DNA from: Brevibacterium oceani | Lineage (GTDB): Bacteria; Actinomycetota; Actinomycetes; Actinomycetales; Brevibacteriaceae | NCBI RefSeq assembly: GCF_013623835.1 | Contig: NZ_JABKDE010000004.1 | Location: forward strand, 62,001-126,000 | Direction of reading: 5' to 3' | Length of the DNA: 64,000 nucleotides | Shown here: in pieces, positions 1 to 7,994 of the stretch | Layout of the letters: every line of letters starts with the position of its first letter | Position numbering within the stretch: position 1 is the stretch's first letter | Position numbers and translations under genes: made by a program | Notes under the pieces: generated by a model | What the model was told of the DNA's origin: nothing | The model's database searches: none | Seen by the model: the letters and a program-made list of their open reading frames with translations, nothing else

Positions 1-576
1 CTGGCTGGTCCACAGCAGTCCGACGGTAACCGGTGCGAGGATCGTGATGATGAGCCCGAGGTGCCAGTCGAAGGCCCACAGCCCGGCGATGACGGTGACC
101 AGGCTCGCGGAACCAGACACCAGCGAGGGCAGCAGGTGGGCGATGCCTTCGCCTGCGGACATGAACTGGTGGGAGACGAGGCTGGAGATCCCGCCGGTGC
201 GGCGCCGGTTGAACCAGCCCAACGGCAGTTTGGCCAGGGCATCACCGATGGCCCGGTGGGCGCAGCGGATGAAGTCGACCGCCGCGAGGTAGCCGATGCG
301 GGCCTCTGCATAGCGCACGACGAAGGCGAGCACCGCCAGCACTGCCAGCGTGATCAGCCAACCTGGCGTCGACATCCCCCATGCCGGTTCTCCCGTGCCG
401 AGCGTCTGCGCCAGGGGCAGGAACGCGAGCAGGGCGAGGCCTTCGAAGACGCCGGTGACGGCGTCGAGGACCATGGACTGGCTCAGGCTGCGATTGCCTT
501 CCGCCGACATCAGCTCTCGGTAGGAGCGGATGAGCGGAACCTTCACCGGTGTCGCCGAGGTGGCTGTCTCAGTCAT
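1..576 (-). CDS. ABC exporter-type transporter half, 3' end cut by window edge
   Basis: The visible part is the N-terminal 192 residues: a short soluble start followed by hydrophobic segments and the loop 'LGWFNRRRTGGISSLVSH', which is typical of the membrane domain of type IV (exporter-fold) ABC proteins. The ATPase domain lies outside the window. The start ATG overlaps the stop of the upstream ABC gene by 8 bases, so the two are translationally coupled and probably form a heterodimer. It is the last visible gene of an operon that begins with an iron box and an ECF transporter. Exporter-fold pairs of this kind include the siderophore importers IrtAB and YbtPQ, so import of an iron chelate is plausible. 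That role is inferred from context. Confidence 0.85.
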   Translation of the reverse strand, partial: MTETATSATPVKVPLIRSYRELMSAEGNRSLSQSMVLDAVTGVFEGLALLAFLPLAQTLGTGEPAWGMSTPGWLITLAVLAVLAFVVRYAEARIGYLAAVDFIRCAHRAIGDALAKLPLGWFNRRRTGGISSLVSHQFMSAGEGIAHLLPSLVSGSASLVTVIAGLWAFDWHLGLIITILAPVTVGLLWTSQ

Positions 577-2434
577 CGTTCGTGTCTCCTTTCGTGCCGG
601 CAGCGGTGACCTCGCCGAGGCGGGGCTCCCTGTTCGTGCTGGTCGTGCCCTGATCGTCCATGAGGGTGCGCAGCTGCGCTTCGTCCGGGTGATCGAGGAC
701 GGTTTCGACGCGTCCGGAACGCATGAGCACGACCCGGTCGGAACCGATGACGGACTCGGCCCGGTGGGCGATGACGAGCACGGTGCGCCCCTGCACGAGT
801 TCGGACAGCGCCCGTTGGATCTCGTCCTCCGAGTCGGGATCGGTGGCGGCGGTGGCTTCGTCGAGGACGAGGATCGGGGCGTCGGCGAGGATCGCCCGCG
901 CGATGGCGATGCGCTGCTCCTGCCCGCCGGAGAGCCGGACGCCCTCTCCCCAGACGGTGTCGAGCCCTTCGGGCAGGGCACGGATCTCCTCGGCGATGAA
1001 GGCCTTCTCCGCCGCCGCCCAGATCGCCTCGTCACCGGCGTCGGGTCGGGCGAGCCGGATGTTCTCCCGAAGACTCATCCGCAGCAGCTGCGGGTTCTGC
1101 AGGACGAAGGCGATCCGTTCGTAGAGTTCGACGGTGCCGAAGGTGCGCAGATCGCGACCTCCGAGCAGGACTCGACCGGAATCGGGGTCCATGAACCTGG
1201 CGGCGAGGACCGCAAGCGTCGACTTCCCCGAGCCGGAAGGGCCGATGAGCGCGGTCACCGAGCCTGTCGGCACCTCGAGGCTGACTCGGTCGAGGGCACG
1301 AGTGGTGCCCGTGTAGGAGTAGCTGACGTCGTCGAAGGAGATCGCCGCAGTCTCGGTGCCGGTCCCCGTCGCCCCGGGCATGGCGCCGGGATCGGTGTCC
1401 ATAGTCGCGGTGGCGAGCAGATCGCCGAGGCGCTTGGCCGAGCTGCCGGCGATCTGATACGACCACATGGTCCGGCCGATGACCTGGATCGTGTTCGGCA
1501 GGACGAGGGCGATGAGGGTGGTGACGATGAGGTCGGCGGGAGTCACCTCGGTGGCAGAGACGAGCAGGGAGCCGATGGAGACATTGAGAACGATGAGCAC
1601 GGGCACGCTCACCAGTGCCTCGCCGATCGCAGATGCCCGCAGCATCGGCCCGACCCAGCCTGTGTAGAAGGTGGAGAAGGCGCTCGCGGCCTCCGTATAG
1701 CGCGAATGCGCGCGCCCGGTGCGACCGAAGGCCTTGATCACAGCGATGCCGTCGGCGAATTCGACGGCCGTGGCCGAGACCTCGGAGAGCCGGGTGTCCA
1801 TCTCCGCGGTCTTCTCGCCCATGCCGCGCATCGTCCAGGCCTGCACGATGAGGTAGATCGGCACAGAGGCGAAGGTGAGGAGTCCTAGTCGCCAGTCGAT
1901 GATGAACGCGTAGACGAGGAGCGCCAGCGGGGTGATGATGGCCATCGCCGATTCGACGGGGGCGTGGGCGACGAGCTGGTGGAGGGTCTTCGTGTCGTCC
2001 TGGACGGCCTTGCGGATCCGCCCCGAGGACGTCGAAGAGAACCAGGACAGGCGGACCCCGGCGATGCGGTCGATGATCCGCGCCCGCAGGGTGCGGGTAA
2101 GCTCGACATCGGCGAAGTGGGTGATGAGCAGGGCAACGAAGGTGAGAAACATCTGCACTCCGGCTCCGGCGAGGACGAAGCCGATCGCGCCGGTGACCTC
2201 CCCGGCATCCGGGGTGGTGCCGTCCGCGGCAGCACGCACGAGCACATCGCCGAGGTGGACGAGAGCGATATAGGGCGCCAAGGAGGCCACGCCGGCGGCA
2301 GCGCCGAGGATCCGGCCCAGCCACAGACGTCCGCGAACGGGGCGGAGCATCTCGGTGAGCATCGCTGATTCCTGGGCGCGTTTCGTCTTCGGGTCGACGA
2401 CCTCGGGGGCCTGTTCGGTGGCAGCCATGGTCAT
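569..2434 (-). CDS. ABC exporter-type transporter, fused membrane and ATPase domains
   Basis: This 621-residue protein has a six-helix membrane domain (about residues 35-330) and a nucleotide-binding domain (about 360-590). The ATPase has Walker A 'GPSGSGKST', Q-loop 'FVLQNPQLL', signature 'LSGGQEQRIAIARA', Walker B 'ILVLDEATAATD' and an H-loop histidine ('VIAHRAES'), so it should hydrolyse ATP. It overlaps the upstream ECF ATPase gene by 4 bases (ATGA) and the downstream ABC half by 8 bases. The pair with the downstream gene is probably heterodimeric. Its position behind ECF genes with a DtxR-like box suggests siderophore or metal-chelate transport, as for IrtA/IrtB; a drug exporter is the alternative. 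Confidence 0.87.
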   Translation of the reverse strand: MTMAATEQAPEVVDPKTKRAQESAMLTEMLRPVRGRLWLGRILGAAAGVASLAPYIALVHLGDVLVRAAADGTTPDAGEVTGAIGFVLAGAGVQMFLTFVALLITHFADVELTRTLRARIIDRIAGVRLSWFSSTSSGRIRKAVQDDTKTLHQLVAHAPVESAMAIITPLALLVYAFIIDWRLGLLTFASVPIYLIVQAWTMRGMGEKTAEMDTRLSEVSATAVEFADGIAVIKAFGRTGRAHSRYTEAASAFSTFYTGWVGPMLRASAIGEALVSVPVLIVLNVSIGSLLVSATEVTPADLIVTTLIALVLPNTIQVIGRTMWSYQIAGSSAKRLGDLLATATMDTDPGAMPGATGTGTETAAISFDDVSYSYTGTTRALDRVSLEVPTGSVTALIGPSGSGKSTLAVLAARFMDPDSGRVLLGGRDLRTFGTVELYERIAFVLQNPQLLRMSLRENIRLARPDAGDEAIWAAAEKAFIAEEIRALPEGLDTVWGEGVRLSGGQEQRIAIARAILADAPILVLDEATAATDPDSEDEIQRALSELVQGRTVLVIAHRAESVIGSDRVVLMRSGRVETVLDHPDEAQLRTLMDDQGTTSTNREPRLGEVTAAGTKGDTNDD

Positions 2435-3915
2435 CCTTTCCGTGGGTGGGGTGGGGTCAGTGTGATGACGGCGTCGGCGACCTCGGTGATGAGTTCGTCG
2501 TCGTGGGTGATGACGATGACCACTGCACCCCGGTCGGCCAGGGCACGCATCTGCGCGCCGATGCCCAGAAGGTGGGCGAAGCCGAGACCCGATGTGGGTT
2601 CGTCGAAGAGGCAGATCGGTGCGTGTCGGGCCGCGGTCGCGGCGATCGCCACGCGTTGCCGCTGCCCGCCGGACAGGGATTGCGGGTGGCGGTCATCGAG
2701 GCCGGTCAGGCCGGTGGCCTCGAGCAGTGCGGGCAGATCGAGGGCCTCACGTTCGGTCGCGGACAGGCCCATGGTGATGTCGGCGGTGACTGTGTCGCCG
2801 AACAGCTGACGACCGACGTCCTGCATGACCATCGAGGAGGCGCGGTTGCGTGCGCGGGGCCGCAGCACCTTCCCGTCGAGGCGGATCGTCCCCGAGTCCT
2901 GCTTGGCCAGTCCGCAGATGAGGCGGGCGAGAGTCGACTTGCCGGCACCGTTGGGCCCGGTCAGAGCTGTGATCGTGCCGCGGTGGAACTCCATGTGGGG
3001 GATGTCGGTGACCAGCGTGCGCCCGTAAGAGAATGTCAGATCCTCGATCACGAGTCCATCGCCGTCGCCGTCATCTGGCGCAGGCGGCGCCTCGGCGGTC
3101 GGGCGGACGTGCCCCACCGTTGGAGCCTGCAGGCGCCGCAGACCTCTGGCCCGCCGTTGCTCGTCGGTGAGGGAGAAGAACCGATCGGCTGGCAGATCCT
3201 CGCTGACATGGCCGTCGGCCAGCAGCACCGCACGATCGATGATGCCGTCGAGGTAGGCCAGCCGGTGTTCGGCGATGACGAGGGTGTGTCCGGCGTCTTT
3301 GAGGCCGCGCAGCACGGTCGCGAGGAGGTCGATCGAGGCAGGGGAGAGGTTGCCGCTGGGTTCGTCGAAGAGGACGACTCCTGGTCGTTGGGCCAGTGCC
3401 GCGGTGCAGGCGACGAGTTGGAGCTGACCTCCCGAAAGCGAGTCGAGACGACGATCGAGGAGACCGGCGATCCCGGTCACGGCGATCGCCGAACGGATCC
3501 GCTCGAGGATCTCAGGTCGTTCCATGCCCTGGTTCTCGAGACCGAAGGCCAGCTCTCCGGCCACGTCGGTGGTGAAGAACTGCGTCCGCGGGTTCTGAAA
3601 CACTATGGCCGCGACTTCGACGACGCGATGGACGTCGAGACCAGGCATCTCCTGCTCACTGACGGTGACCGTGCCTGCGACGGTGCCGGGGTGCAGCTGC
3701 GGGGCGAGTCCGCCGAGCAGACGCAGCAGAATCGTCTTCCCGCTGCCCGAGGGGCCGCACAGCAGCACCGCGGACCCGGGGGCGATGTCGAGGTCGATGT
3801 CGGCGATGTCGGCCCCCGCCTCGGCGGCGGTGTCTGCGGCTGCCAGCTGTGCGAGCGCGGAGACGGACCCGTAGGTGAACCCGGCACCTTCGAGGGTGAT
3901 TCCTCCAGCCTTCAT
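2431..3915 (-). CDS. ECF transporter energy-coupling ATPase, two ATPase domains fused
   Basis: Two complete ABC ATPase domains lie in one 494-residue chain. The first has Walker A 'GPSGSGKT' near residue 56, signature 'LSGGQLQLVACTAAL' and Walker B 'VVLFDEPSGN'. The second has Walker A 'GPNGAGKST', signature 'LSGGQRQRVAIAATA' and Walker B 'ICLFDEPTSG'. This is the fused form of EcfA1 and EcfA2, which power energy-coupling-factor vitamin and metal importers. It overlaps the EcfT gene upstream and the ABC exporter-type gene downstream by 4 bases each, so the operon is tightly coupled. The linker between the halves is acidic and Pro/Ala-rich. Confidence 0.9.
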   Translation of the reverse strand: MKAGGITLEGAGFTYGSVSALAQLAAADTAAEAGADIADIDLDIAPGSAVLLCGPSGSGKTILLRLLGGLAPQLHPGTVAGTVTVSEQEMPGLDVHRVVEVAAIVFQNPRTQFFTTDVAGELAFGLENQGMERPEILERIRSAIAVTGIAGLLDRRLDSLSGGQLQLVACTAALAQRPGVVLFDEPSGNLSPASIDLLATVLRGLKDAGHTLVIAEHRLAYLDGIIDRAVLLADGHVSEDLPADRFFSLTDEQRRARGLRRLQAPTVGHVRPTAEAPPAPDDGDGDGLVIEDLTFSYGRTLVTDIPHMEFHRGTITALTGPNGAGKSTLARLICGLAKQDSGTIRLDGKVLRPRARNRASSMVMQDVGRQLFGDTVTADITMGLSATEREALDLPALLEATGLTGLDDRHPQSLSGGQRQRVAIAATAARHAPICLFDEPTSGLGFAHLLGIGAQMRALADRGAVVIVITHDDELITEVADAVITLTPPHPRKG

Positions 3916-4709
3916 GCGACGCTCTCCCCGGTGGTCAGAGCGAGGACGATGAGGCCGGCCCCGGCGAGCCCGAGGATGACGTCGGCGATCGAGAAACGGA
4001 GCGCGAACACGCTGGTCGGGCGTTCGGGGCGACCGAGGCCGCGGACGAGAGCGGCGGCCGTGAGTTCGTCACCGGAGCGGATGACCGAGGACAGGAGCGG
4101 AACGATGAGCAGCTCCCCCGTGCGGATCGGGTGGGCGACGAACGGCAGCGGGCCCGGGTGGAGGCCGCGTAAGGTCATGGCATCGCGGACGGCCCCGGCT
4201 TCGCGCAGGATCGTGGGGAACATGCGGAAGATGACGGTAATGGGGACGATGACGAAGCGAGGGAAGCGGGCGGCGCGCAGGGATGCGACGAGAACTGAGG
4301 GCCGAATGGCGGTGAGGGCGTAGACCGCGAACGCGGCCGTGGCGGTGAACCGCGCCGTCCAATGGCCGATGACGCCGAGGAAGGCGAGTACGGGAGTGGG
4401 CCAGGCCTGCCCGGCCAGGGCGAGGCCGGTGCCGAGTGCGGCGATCGCCAGGGCGATCAGGCCGTAGCGGGGACGGACGGTGTACAGGCAGATCACGGCC
4501 AACAGGAGCGCGGCGTAGGCGACGATCTGCGCCGTCGAGGCGAGCACGGTGGCGTTGATGATGAGGAGGACTGTGAGGATCGTGCGCGGGTCAGGGACTC
4601 GAGCCGGGGAGCGGAACACGGCCTCGACGTCGGCGATCGAGGGAAGAGCCGCCTCGGCGGTGGTGCCGTTCGGGGTCGTGATCGGGTGGTCGGTGATGTC
4701 CTCAGACAA
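3912..4709 (-). CDS. ECF transporter transmembrane component (EcfT)
   Basis: This 265-residue membrane protein has 4-6 predicted helices and the EcfT-type cytoplasmic coupling region with Ala-Arg-Gly-like motifs ('AAALVRGLG' and the basic 'TLRGLHPG' segment) that docks onto the ATPase. An N-terminal extension of about 35 residues is soluble and Thr/Pro-rich. The gene overlaps its neighbours on both sides (8 bases with the S component, 4 with the ATPase). EcfT links a substrate-binding S component to the ATPase. The substrate is unknown, and the iron box at the operon start points to a metal chelate. Confidence 0.87.
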   Translation of the reverse strand: MSEDITDHPITTPNGTTAEAALPSIADVEAVFRSPARVPDPRTILTVLLIINATVLASTAQIVAYAALLLAVICLYTVRPRYGLIALAIAALGTGLALAGQAWPTPVLAFLGVIGHWTARFTATAAFAVYALTAIRPSVLVASLRAARFPRFVIVPITVIFRMFPTILREAGAVRDAMTLRGLHPGPLPFVAHPIRTGELLIVPLLSSVIRSGDELTAAALVRGLGRPERPTSVFALRFSIADVILGLAGAGLIVLALTTGESVA

Positions 4710-5283
4710 GACCGGCCCTCTCGAAGTGCTTGCGGCTGGACCGCACGCCGAGGTGGCCCCCGACTAGTCCGAGGACGAAGCTGATGAGCGTCCATGCGGG
4801 CAGGACCCAGGCCTGCATGAGGGCTGCGAAGGCGTCGGCGTAGGCCTGGCCCATCTGTTCGGCGGTGGTCTCGAAGTAGGCCTGCGAGTCGAAGGCGATC
4901 GGCAGGAGCGGAACGACGCTCGTGACCGCCAGGACCGCGTACGCCCAGGGGATGCGGCGGGACAGACGGGAGGCATCACCGCGGGTGATGATGAGGTCGG
5001 CGAGGAAGCCGCAGATCAGTCCGGCGGGCACGACCAGCCAGGTCTGACCGGAGAGGATGAGGAGGACGCCGTTGATGCCGCCGAGCAGGGTGAGTGCTCC
5101 GAGTTTCGGGGTGCGCACGACGAAGAGGGCGACGACGATGCCGTTGAGGATGATGCCGACGCCGAAGCCTGCGAACATCACTAAGGGGCCGAGGAATCCG
5201 GCCATGGCGAAGATGAAGGTGATGGCGAAGTAGAGCGCGGTGAAGATTCCGACGCTGATGAGATCGCGGGCGGTGAGTGACAA
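4702..5283 (-). CDS. ECF transporter substrate-binding (S) component, MptD/Trep_Strep-like
   Basis: This 193-residue integral membrane protein has about six hydrophobic segments and starts 'LTARDLISVGIFTALYFA', typical of the MptD/Trep_Strep group of ECF S components. The start is a TTG preceded by GAGGAT at a good distance. It is the first gene of the operon, and 22 bases upstream is a DtxR/IdeR-like box, so expression is probably repressed by iron. S components bind the substrate and dock to EcfT. Members of this group often lie next to exporter-fold ABC pairs, as here. The substrate cannot be read from the sequence. Confidence 0.87.
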   Translation of the reverse strand: MSLTARDLISVGIFTALYFAITFIFAMAGFLGPLVMFAGFGVGIILNGIVVALFVVRTPKLGALTLLGGINGVLLILSGQTWLVVPAGLICGFLADLIITRGDASRLSRRIPWAYAVLAVTSVVPLLPIAFDSQAYFETTAEQMGQAYADAFAALMQAWVLPAWTLISFVLGLVGGHLGVRSSRKHFERAGLV

Positions 5284-5304
5284 GGGGATCCTCGCAGTCA
5301 GGCA

Positions 5305-5323
5305 ATAGTTGAGGCTAACCTAA
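5305..5323. promoter_or_regulatory. DtxR/IdeR-like iron box upstream of ECF operon
   Basis: The 19 bases ATAGTTGAGGCTAACCTAA match the inverted-repeat consensus TTAGGTTAGSCTAACCTAA perfectly in the right half and at 6 of 9 positions in the left half. The site lies 22 bases before the TTG start of the S component, where a repressor would block transcription. The match is by eye; binding is inferred. Confidence 0.65.
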
Positions 5324-5388
5324 CACGAGTTTCGGGGGTTGACTACTAAAAATATGCGCATGTGATGATGCGCAAACCCTCCCTCATT

Positions 5389-5448
5389 TGCTACCTGACG
5401 GCGGCCCAGATACCTCGCGCGAGGGTGCTGGGCCGCCGTCAGGTAGCA
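5389..5448. repeat. 60-bp palindromic repeat, copy A (terminator-like)
   Basis: Two 21-base arms pair perfectly (5389-5409 with 5428-5448), and the 18-base centre contains a second perfect palindrome, CCTCGCGCGAGG. Only three base pairs are mismatched over the whole 60-bp dyad. The lysR stop codon lies inside the right arm, so the RNA hairpin would form at the lysR 3' end. An almost identical element in the opposite orientation is at 33560-33619. There is no T-run, so it may work as a Rho-independent-like hairpin, an RNA stabiliser or a REP-type repeat. Confidence 0.85.
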
Positions 5449-6332
5449 GGGGAGGGGAGGATGTCGCGGACGATGTCGATGACCCGGGCCAGAGCCTCCG
5501 ACGGGTTGTTCCGCCGCCACCCGAGTGCGAGGGTGAAGGCATCCGCGCCCTCGGCCAGCCGCACATAGCTGACCCCGTCGATGCGGATGTGTTCGGAGGA
5601 CTCGACGACGATCGAGATCCCCACCTGCGCGCCGACGAGAGCTAAGAGACTGTACGGATCAGGGGCCTCCTGGACGATGCGGGGCAGGAACCCGGCCTCG
5701 TCGGACAGGCGCATCATCGCCTCTCTCACCTGCGAGCCGTGGGAAGGAGCATAGGAGATGAACGGCTGGTCACGGAGTTCGCCCATGCTGATCTCGTCCC
5801 TGACCGCGAGCTCGTGGTCGGTGGGCACGGCGACCATCACCCGCTCCTGTCGGATGACGTGGACGTCGATGCCGGCCGGCGCGGGCGGACTGATGATCGC
5901 CAGATCCAGGTGCCCGTCACGGATGGCCAGCGCGGCCTCGCCCGAATAGGTCTGGGGTCGCAGCGCGAGTTCGATGCCCGGCTGTCTCTCCGCGACCTCG
6001 CGGGCGAGCAGAGAGAGGATCGAATAGCCGCTGGTCCCGCCGAAGCCGACCTGGACGCGGCCGACGATTCCCTCCTGCGCGGCACGAGCGATCCGTTTGG
6101 CTCCCTCGACCTGATGGACGATCGATCGCGCGGGCTCGAGCAGGGCCTCCCCGGAGGCGGTGAGTCTCACTCGTCTCGTCGTGCGTTCGAACAGCGGGAC
6201 CCCGAGTTCGCGCTCCAGCGACCGGATCATCTGGCTCAGCGCCGGCTGGGCGATATGCAGACCCTCCGCCGCGCGCCCGAAATGCAGCTCCTCGGCCACG
6301 GCGATGAATGCCGTGAAATGCCGCAGCTCCAT
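5439..6332 (-). CDS. LysR-family transcriptional regulator of the adjacent catabolic operon
   Basis: The 297-residue protein begins 'MELRHFTAFIAVAEEL' with a winged helix-turn-helix ('AEGLHIAQPALSQMIRSLE') in residues 1-60, followed by a LysR substrate-binding domain. The ATG chosen is preceded by GAGGGGGGA and gives the family's usual length; longer in-frame starts would cross the promoter. It is transcribed divergently from the MHS permease and acyl-CoA genes, the usual arrangement for a LysR activator and its target. Glutarate operons of Pseudomonas carry a LysR regulator (GcdR) beside gcdHG, so a coenzyme A-linked dicarboxylate inducer is plausible. The 3' end runs into the palindromic repeat. 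Confidence 0.88.
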   Translation of the reverse strand: MELRHFTAFIAVAEELHFGRAAEGLHIAQPALSQMIRSLERELGVPLFERTTRRVRLTASGEALLEPARSIVHQVEGAKRIARAAQEGIVGRVQVGFGGTSGYSILSLLAREVAERQPGIELALRPQTYSGEAALAIRDGHLDLAIISPPAPAGIDVHVIRQERVMVAVPTDHELAVRDEISMGELRDQPFISYAPSHGSQVREAMMRLSDEAGFLPRIVQEAPDPYSLLALVGAQVGISIVVESSEHIRIDGVSYVRLAEGADAFTLALGWRRNNPSEALARVIDIVRDILPSPAT

Positions 6333-6357
6333 GAGCGTTCCCCCCTCTTGACGTCCG

Positions 6358-6380
6358 ATTGATAAGTATTCAGTCTCAAT
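6358..6380. promoter_or_regulatory. Candidate LysR operator (ATTGA-N13-TCAAT)
   Basis: In the divergent gap between lysR and the permease gene there is a dyad ATTGA...TCAAT separated by 13 bases, in an AT-rich stretch that contrasts with the GC-rich surroundings. This resembles the T-N11-A inverted repeats bound by LysR proteins. It was found by eye, and the exact operator boundaries are uncertain. Confidence 0.4.
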
Positions 6381-6465
6381 ATGGTCAAGATTACCTATTG
6401 GACTTGCTTGAATCCAGGTGGAAAAGTGACTGCTGACACAGACCGTCTTTCGCAGGAGAACAGAC

Positions 6466-7926
6466 ATGAGCACGAACGGATCAGCGTCGATCCAATTGCC
6501 GACGACCGCCTCGCCGACTACGGCCATCGATCCCAAGCAGGGTCGTCGAGCCGGAGTCGCCGCCTTCATCGGCACCACCATCGAATGGTTCGACTTCTAC
6601 ATCTACGGCACCGCCTCGGCGCTCGTCCTCGGACATCTCTTCTTCCCCGACGTCAGTCCGGCGATGGGCACGCTGGCGGCCTTCGCAACCTTCGCCGTCG
6701 GCTTCATCGCCCGCCCTCTCGGCGGCGTCATCTTCGGTCACTTCGGCGATAAGTTCGGCCGCAAGAACACCGTCATCACCACCCTCATGCTCATGGGCCT
6801 GGCCACCGTCGGCGTCGGCCTGCTGCCGACCTATGAACAGATCGGCTTCATGGCCCCGATCCTGCTCGTGGTTCTGCGTGTCGTCCAAGGCGTTGCGATG
6901 GGCGGCGAATGGGGCGGCGCGGTGCTTATCGCCACCGAGTTCGCACCACCGGGCAAGAAGATCCTCTTCGGCGCCTTCGCCCAGCAGGGCTCCCCGGTCG
7001 GAAACCTCCTGGCCACGGTCGCCTTCCTCGGCCTGACCTATCTCAGCGCAGAGAACTTCGGAGCCTGGGGCTGGCGGATCCCGTTCCTCGCCTCGGCGCT
7101 GCTCATCATCGTCGGTCTCTACATCCGACTGAAGATCACCGAATCCCCGGAGATGGTGGCCGCGACCCAGAAGGAACCGCAGAAGCGCACGCCTCTGGTC
7201 GAGCTGCTCCGCGACCACTGGAAGGTCGTCTACCTGGCCATCGGTGCCGTGGTCACCGGTGTCGCGATCACCTACGTCAAGACCACCTTCGCGCTGTCCT
7301 GGGCCACGACCGACCTCGACTTCGGCCGCACCGAGTTCCTCCAGATCGTCACCGTCGCCCTCATCGCCCAGGTGATCGTCCAGCCCTTCGGCGCGATCCT
7401 GGCCTCGAAGATCGACGCCCGCAAGGCCATCCTCATCATGCTGCTGCCCGAACTCGTGCTGCTGCCGCTGATGTTCGTCCTCATCCAGACCGGCAGCTAC
7501 GGGCTCGCGATGCTCGGCATGGTCCTCGCCACCGCCCCGCACGCCATGTACTATGCCGCGCTGGCCGGGGTGCTCGCCCAACTGTTCCCGACCACCATCC
7601 GCTACACGGGAATCTCCGTGGCCTACCAGGTCTCTACGGCACTGTTCGCCGGCACCGCGCCGTTCCTCAGCCAGGCCCTGCTCAGCGCCACCGGTTCGAT
7701 CTGGATCGTCGTCGCCCTCGGCCTCGGCTACGTCCTCATCTCCGCGGTGTGCATGTCCCTCCTGCTGCGCGGGACCTCCTGGACGAACAGGGAGGGCGAA
7801 CCCGGCCACACCGCCGAGGTGGGGCTCCCCACCGAGGCGACAGCCACCTCGGCGAGCCGCACACCGAACGCTCCCTCACCGAACCCCGCCGCACCGTCGG
7901 GCACGAACCCCACCACGACCCGCTGA
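6466..7926 (+). CDS. MFS permease, metabolite:H+ symporter family
   Basis: This 486-residue protein has 12 predicted helices and the MHS-family signatures 'GTTIEWFDFYIYG' at the start, 'GHFGDKFGRKN' in the helix 2-3 loop and 'GGEWGGAVLIATE'. MHS carriers take up organic acids, shikimate, betaine and similar compounds with protons. It is the first gene of a run with an acyl-CoA dehydrogenase, a CoA-transferase and glutaryl-CoA dehydrogenase, so the likely substrate is the dicarboxylate catabolised by these enzymes. The last 40 residues are a low-complexity Pro/Thr/Ala tail. SD-like AGGAGAAC precedes the ATG. Confidence 0.88.
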   Translation: MSTNGSASIQLPTTASPTTAIDPKQGRRAGVAAFIGTTIEWFDFYIYGTASALVLGHLFFPDVSPAMGTLAAFATFAVGFIARPLGGVIFGHFGDKFGRKNTVITTLMLMGLATVGVGLLPTYEQIGFMAPILLVVLRVVQGVAMGGEWGGAVLIATEFAPPGKKILFGAFAQQGSPVGNLLATVAFLGLTYLSAENFGAWGWRIPFLASALLIIVGLYIRLKITESPEMVAATQKEPQKRTPLVELLRDHWKVVYLAIGAVVTGVAITYVKTTFALSWATTDLDFGRTEFLQIVTVALIAQVIVQPFGAILASKIDARKAILIMLLPELVLLPLMFVLIQTGSYGLAMLGMVLATAPHAMYYAALAGVLAQLFPTTIRYTGISVAYQVSTALFAGTAPFLSQALLSATGSIWIVVALGLGYVLISAVCMSLLLRGTSWTNREGEPGHTAEVGLPTEATATSASRTPNAPSPNPAAPSGTNPTTTR

Positions 7927-7994
7927 TCCGGGCAGTTCGGCCCCACGAACCGCGCCGACAGCCACGAAGAGAAGCACAGAGAGAAGAAGGAACA

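Noticed and set aside
1032-2324. Long overlapping reading frames inside ABC transporter, permease and dehydrogenase genes (many places)
   Set aside because: They are on the opposite strand or other frames of clear genes, are Arg/Pro/Gly-rich, lack ribosome binding sites and show no domains; they result from high GC content.
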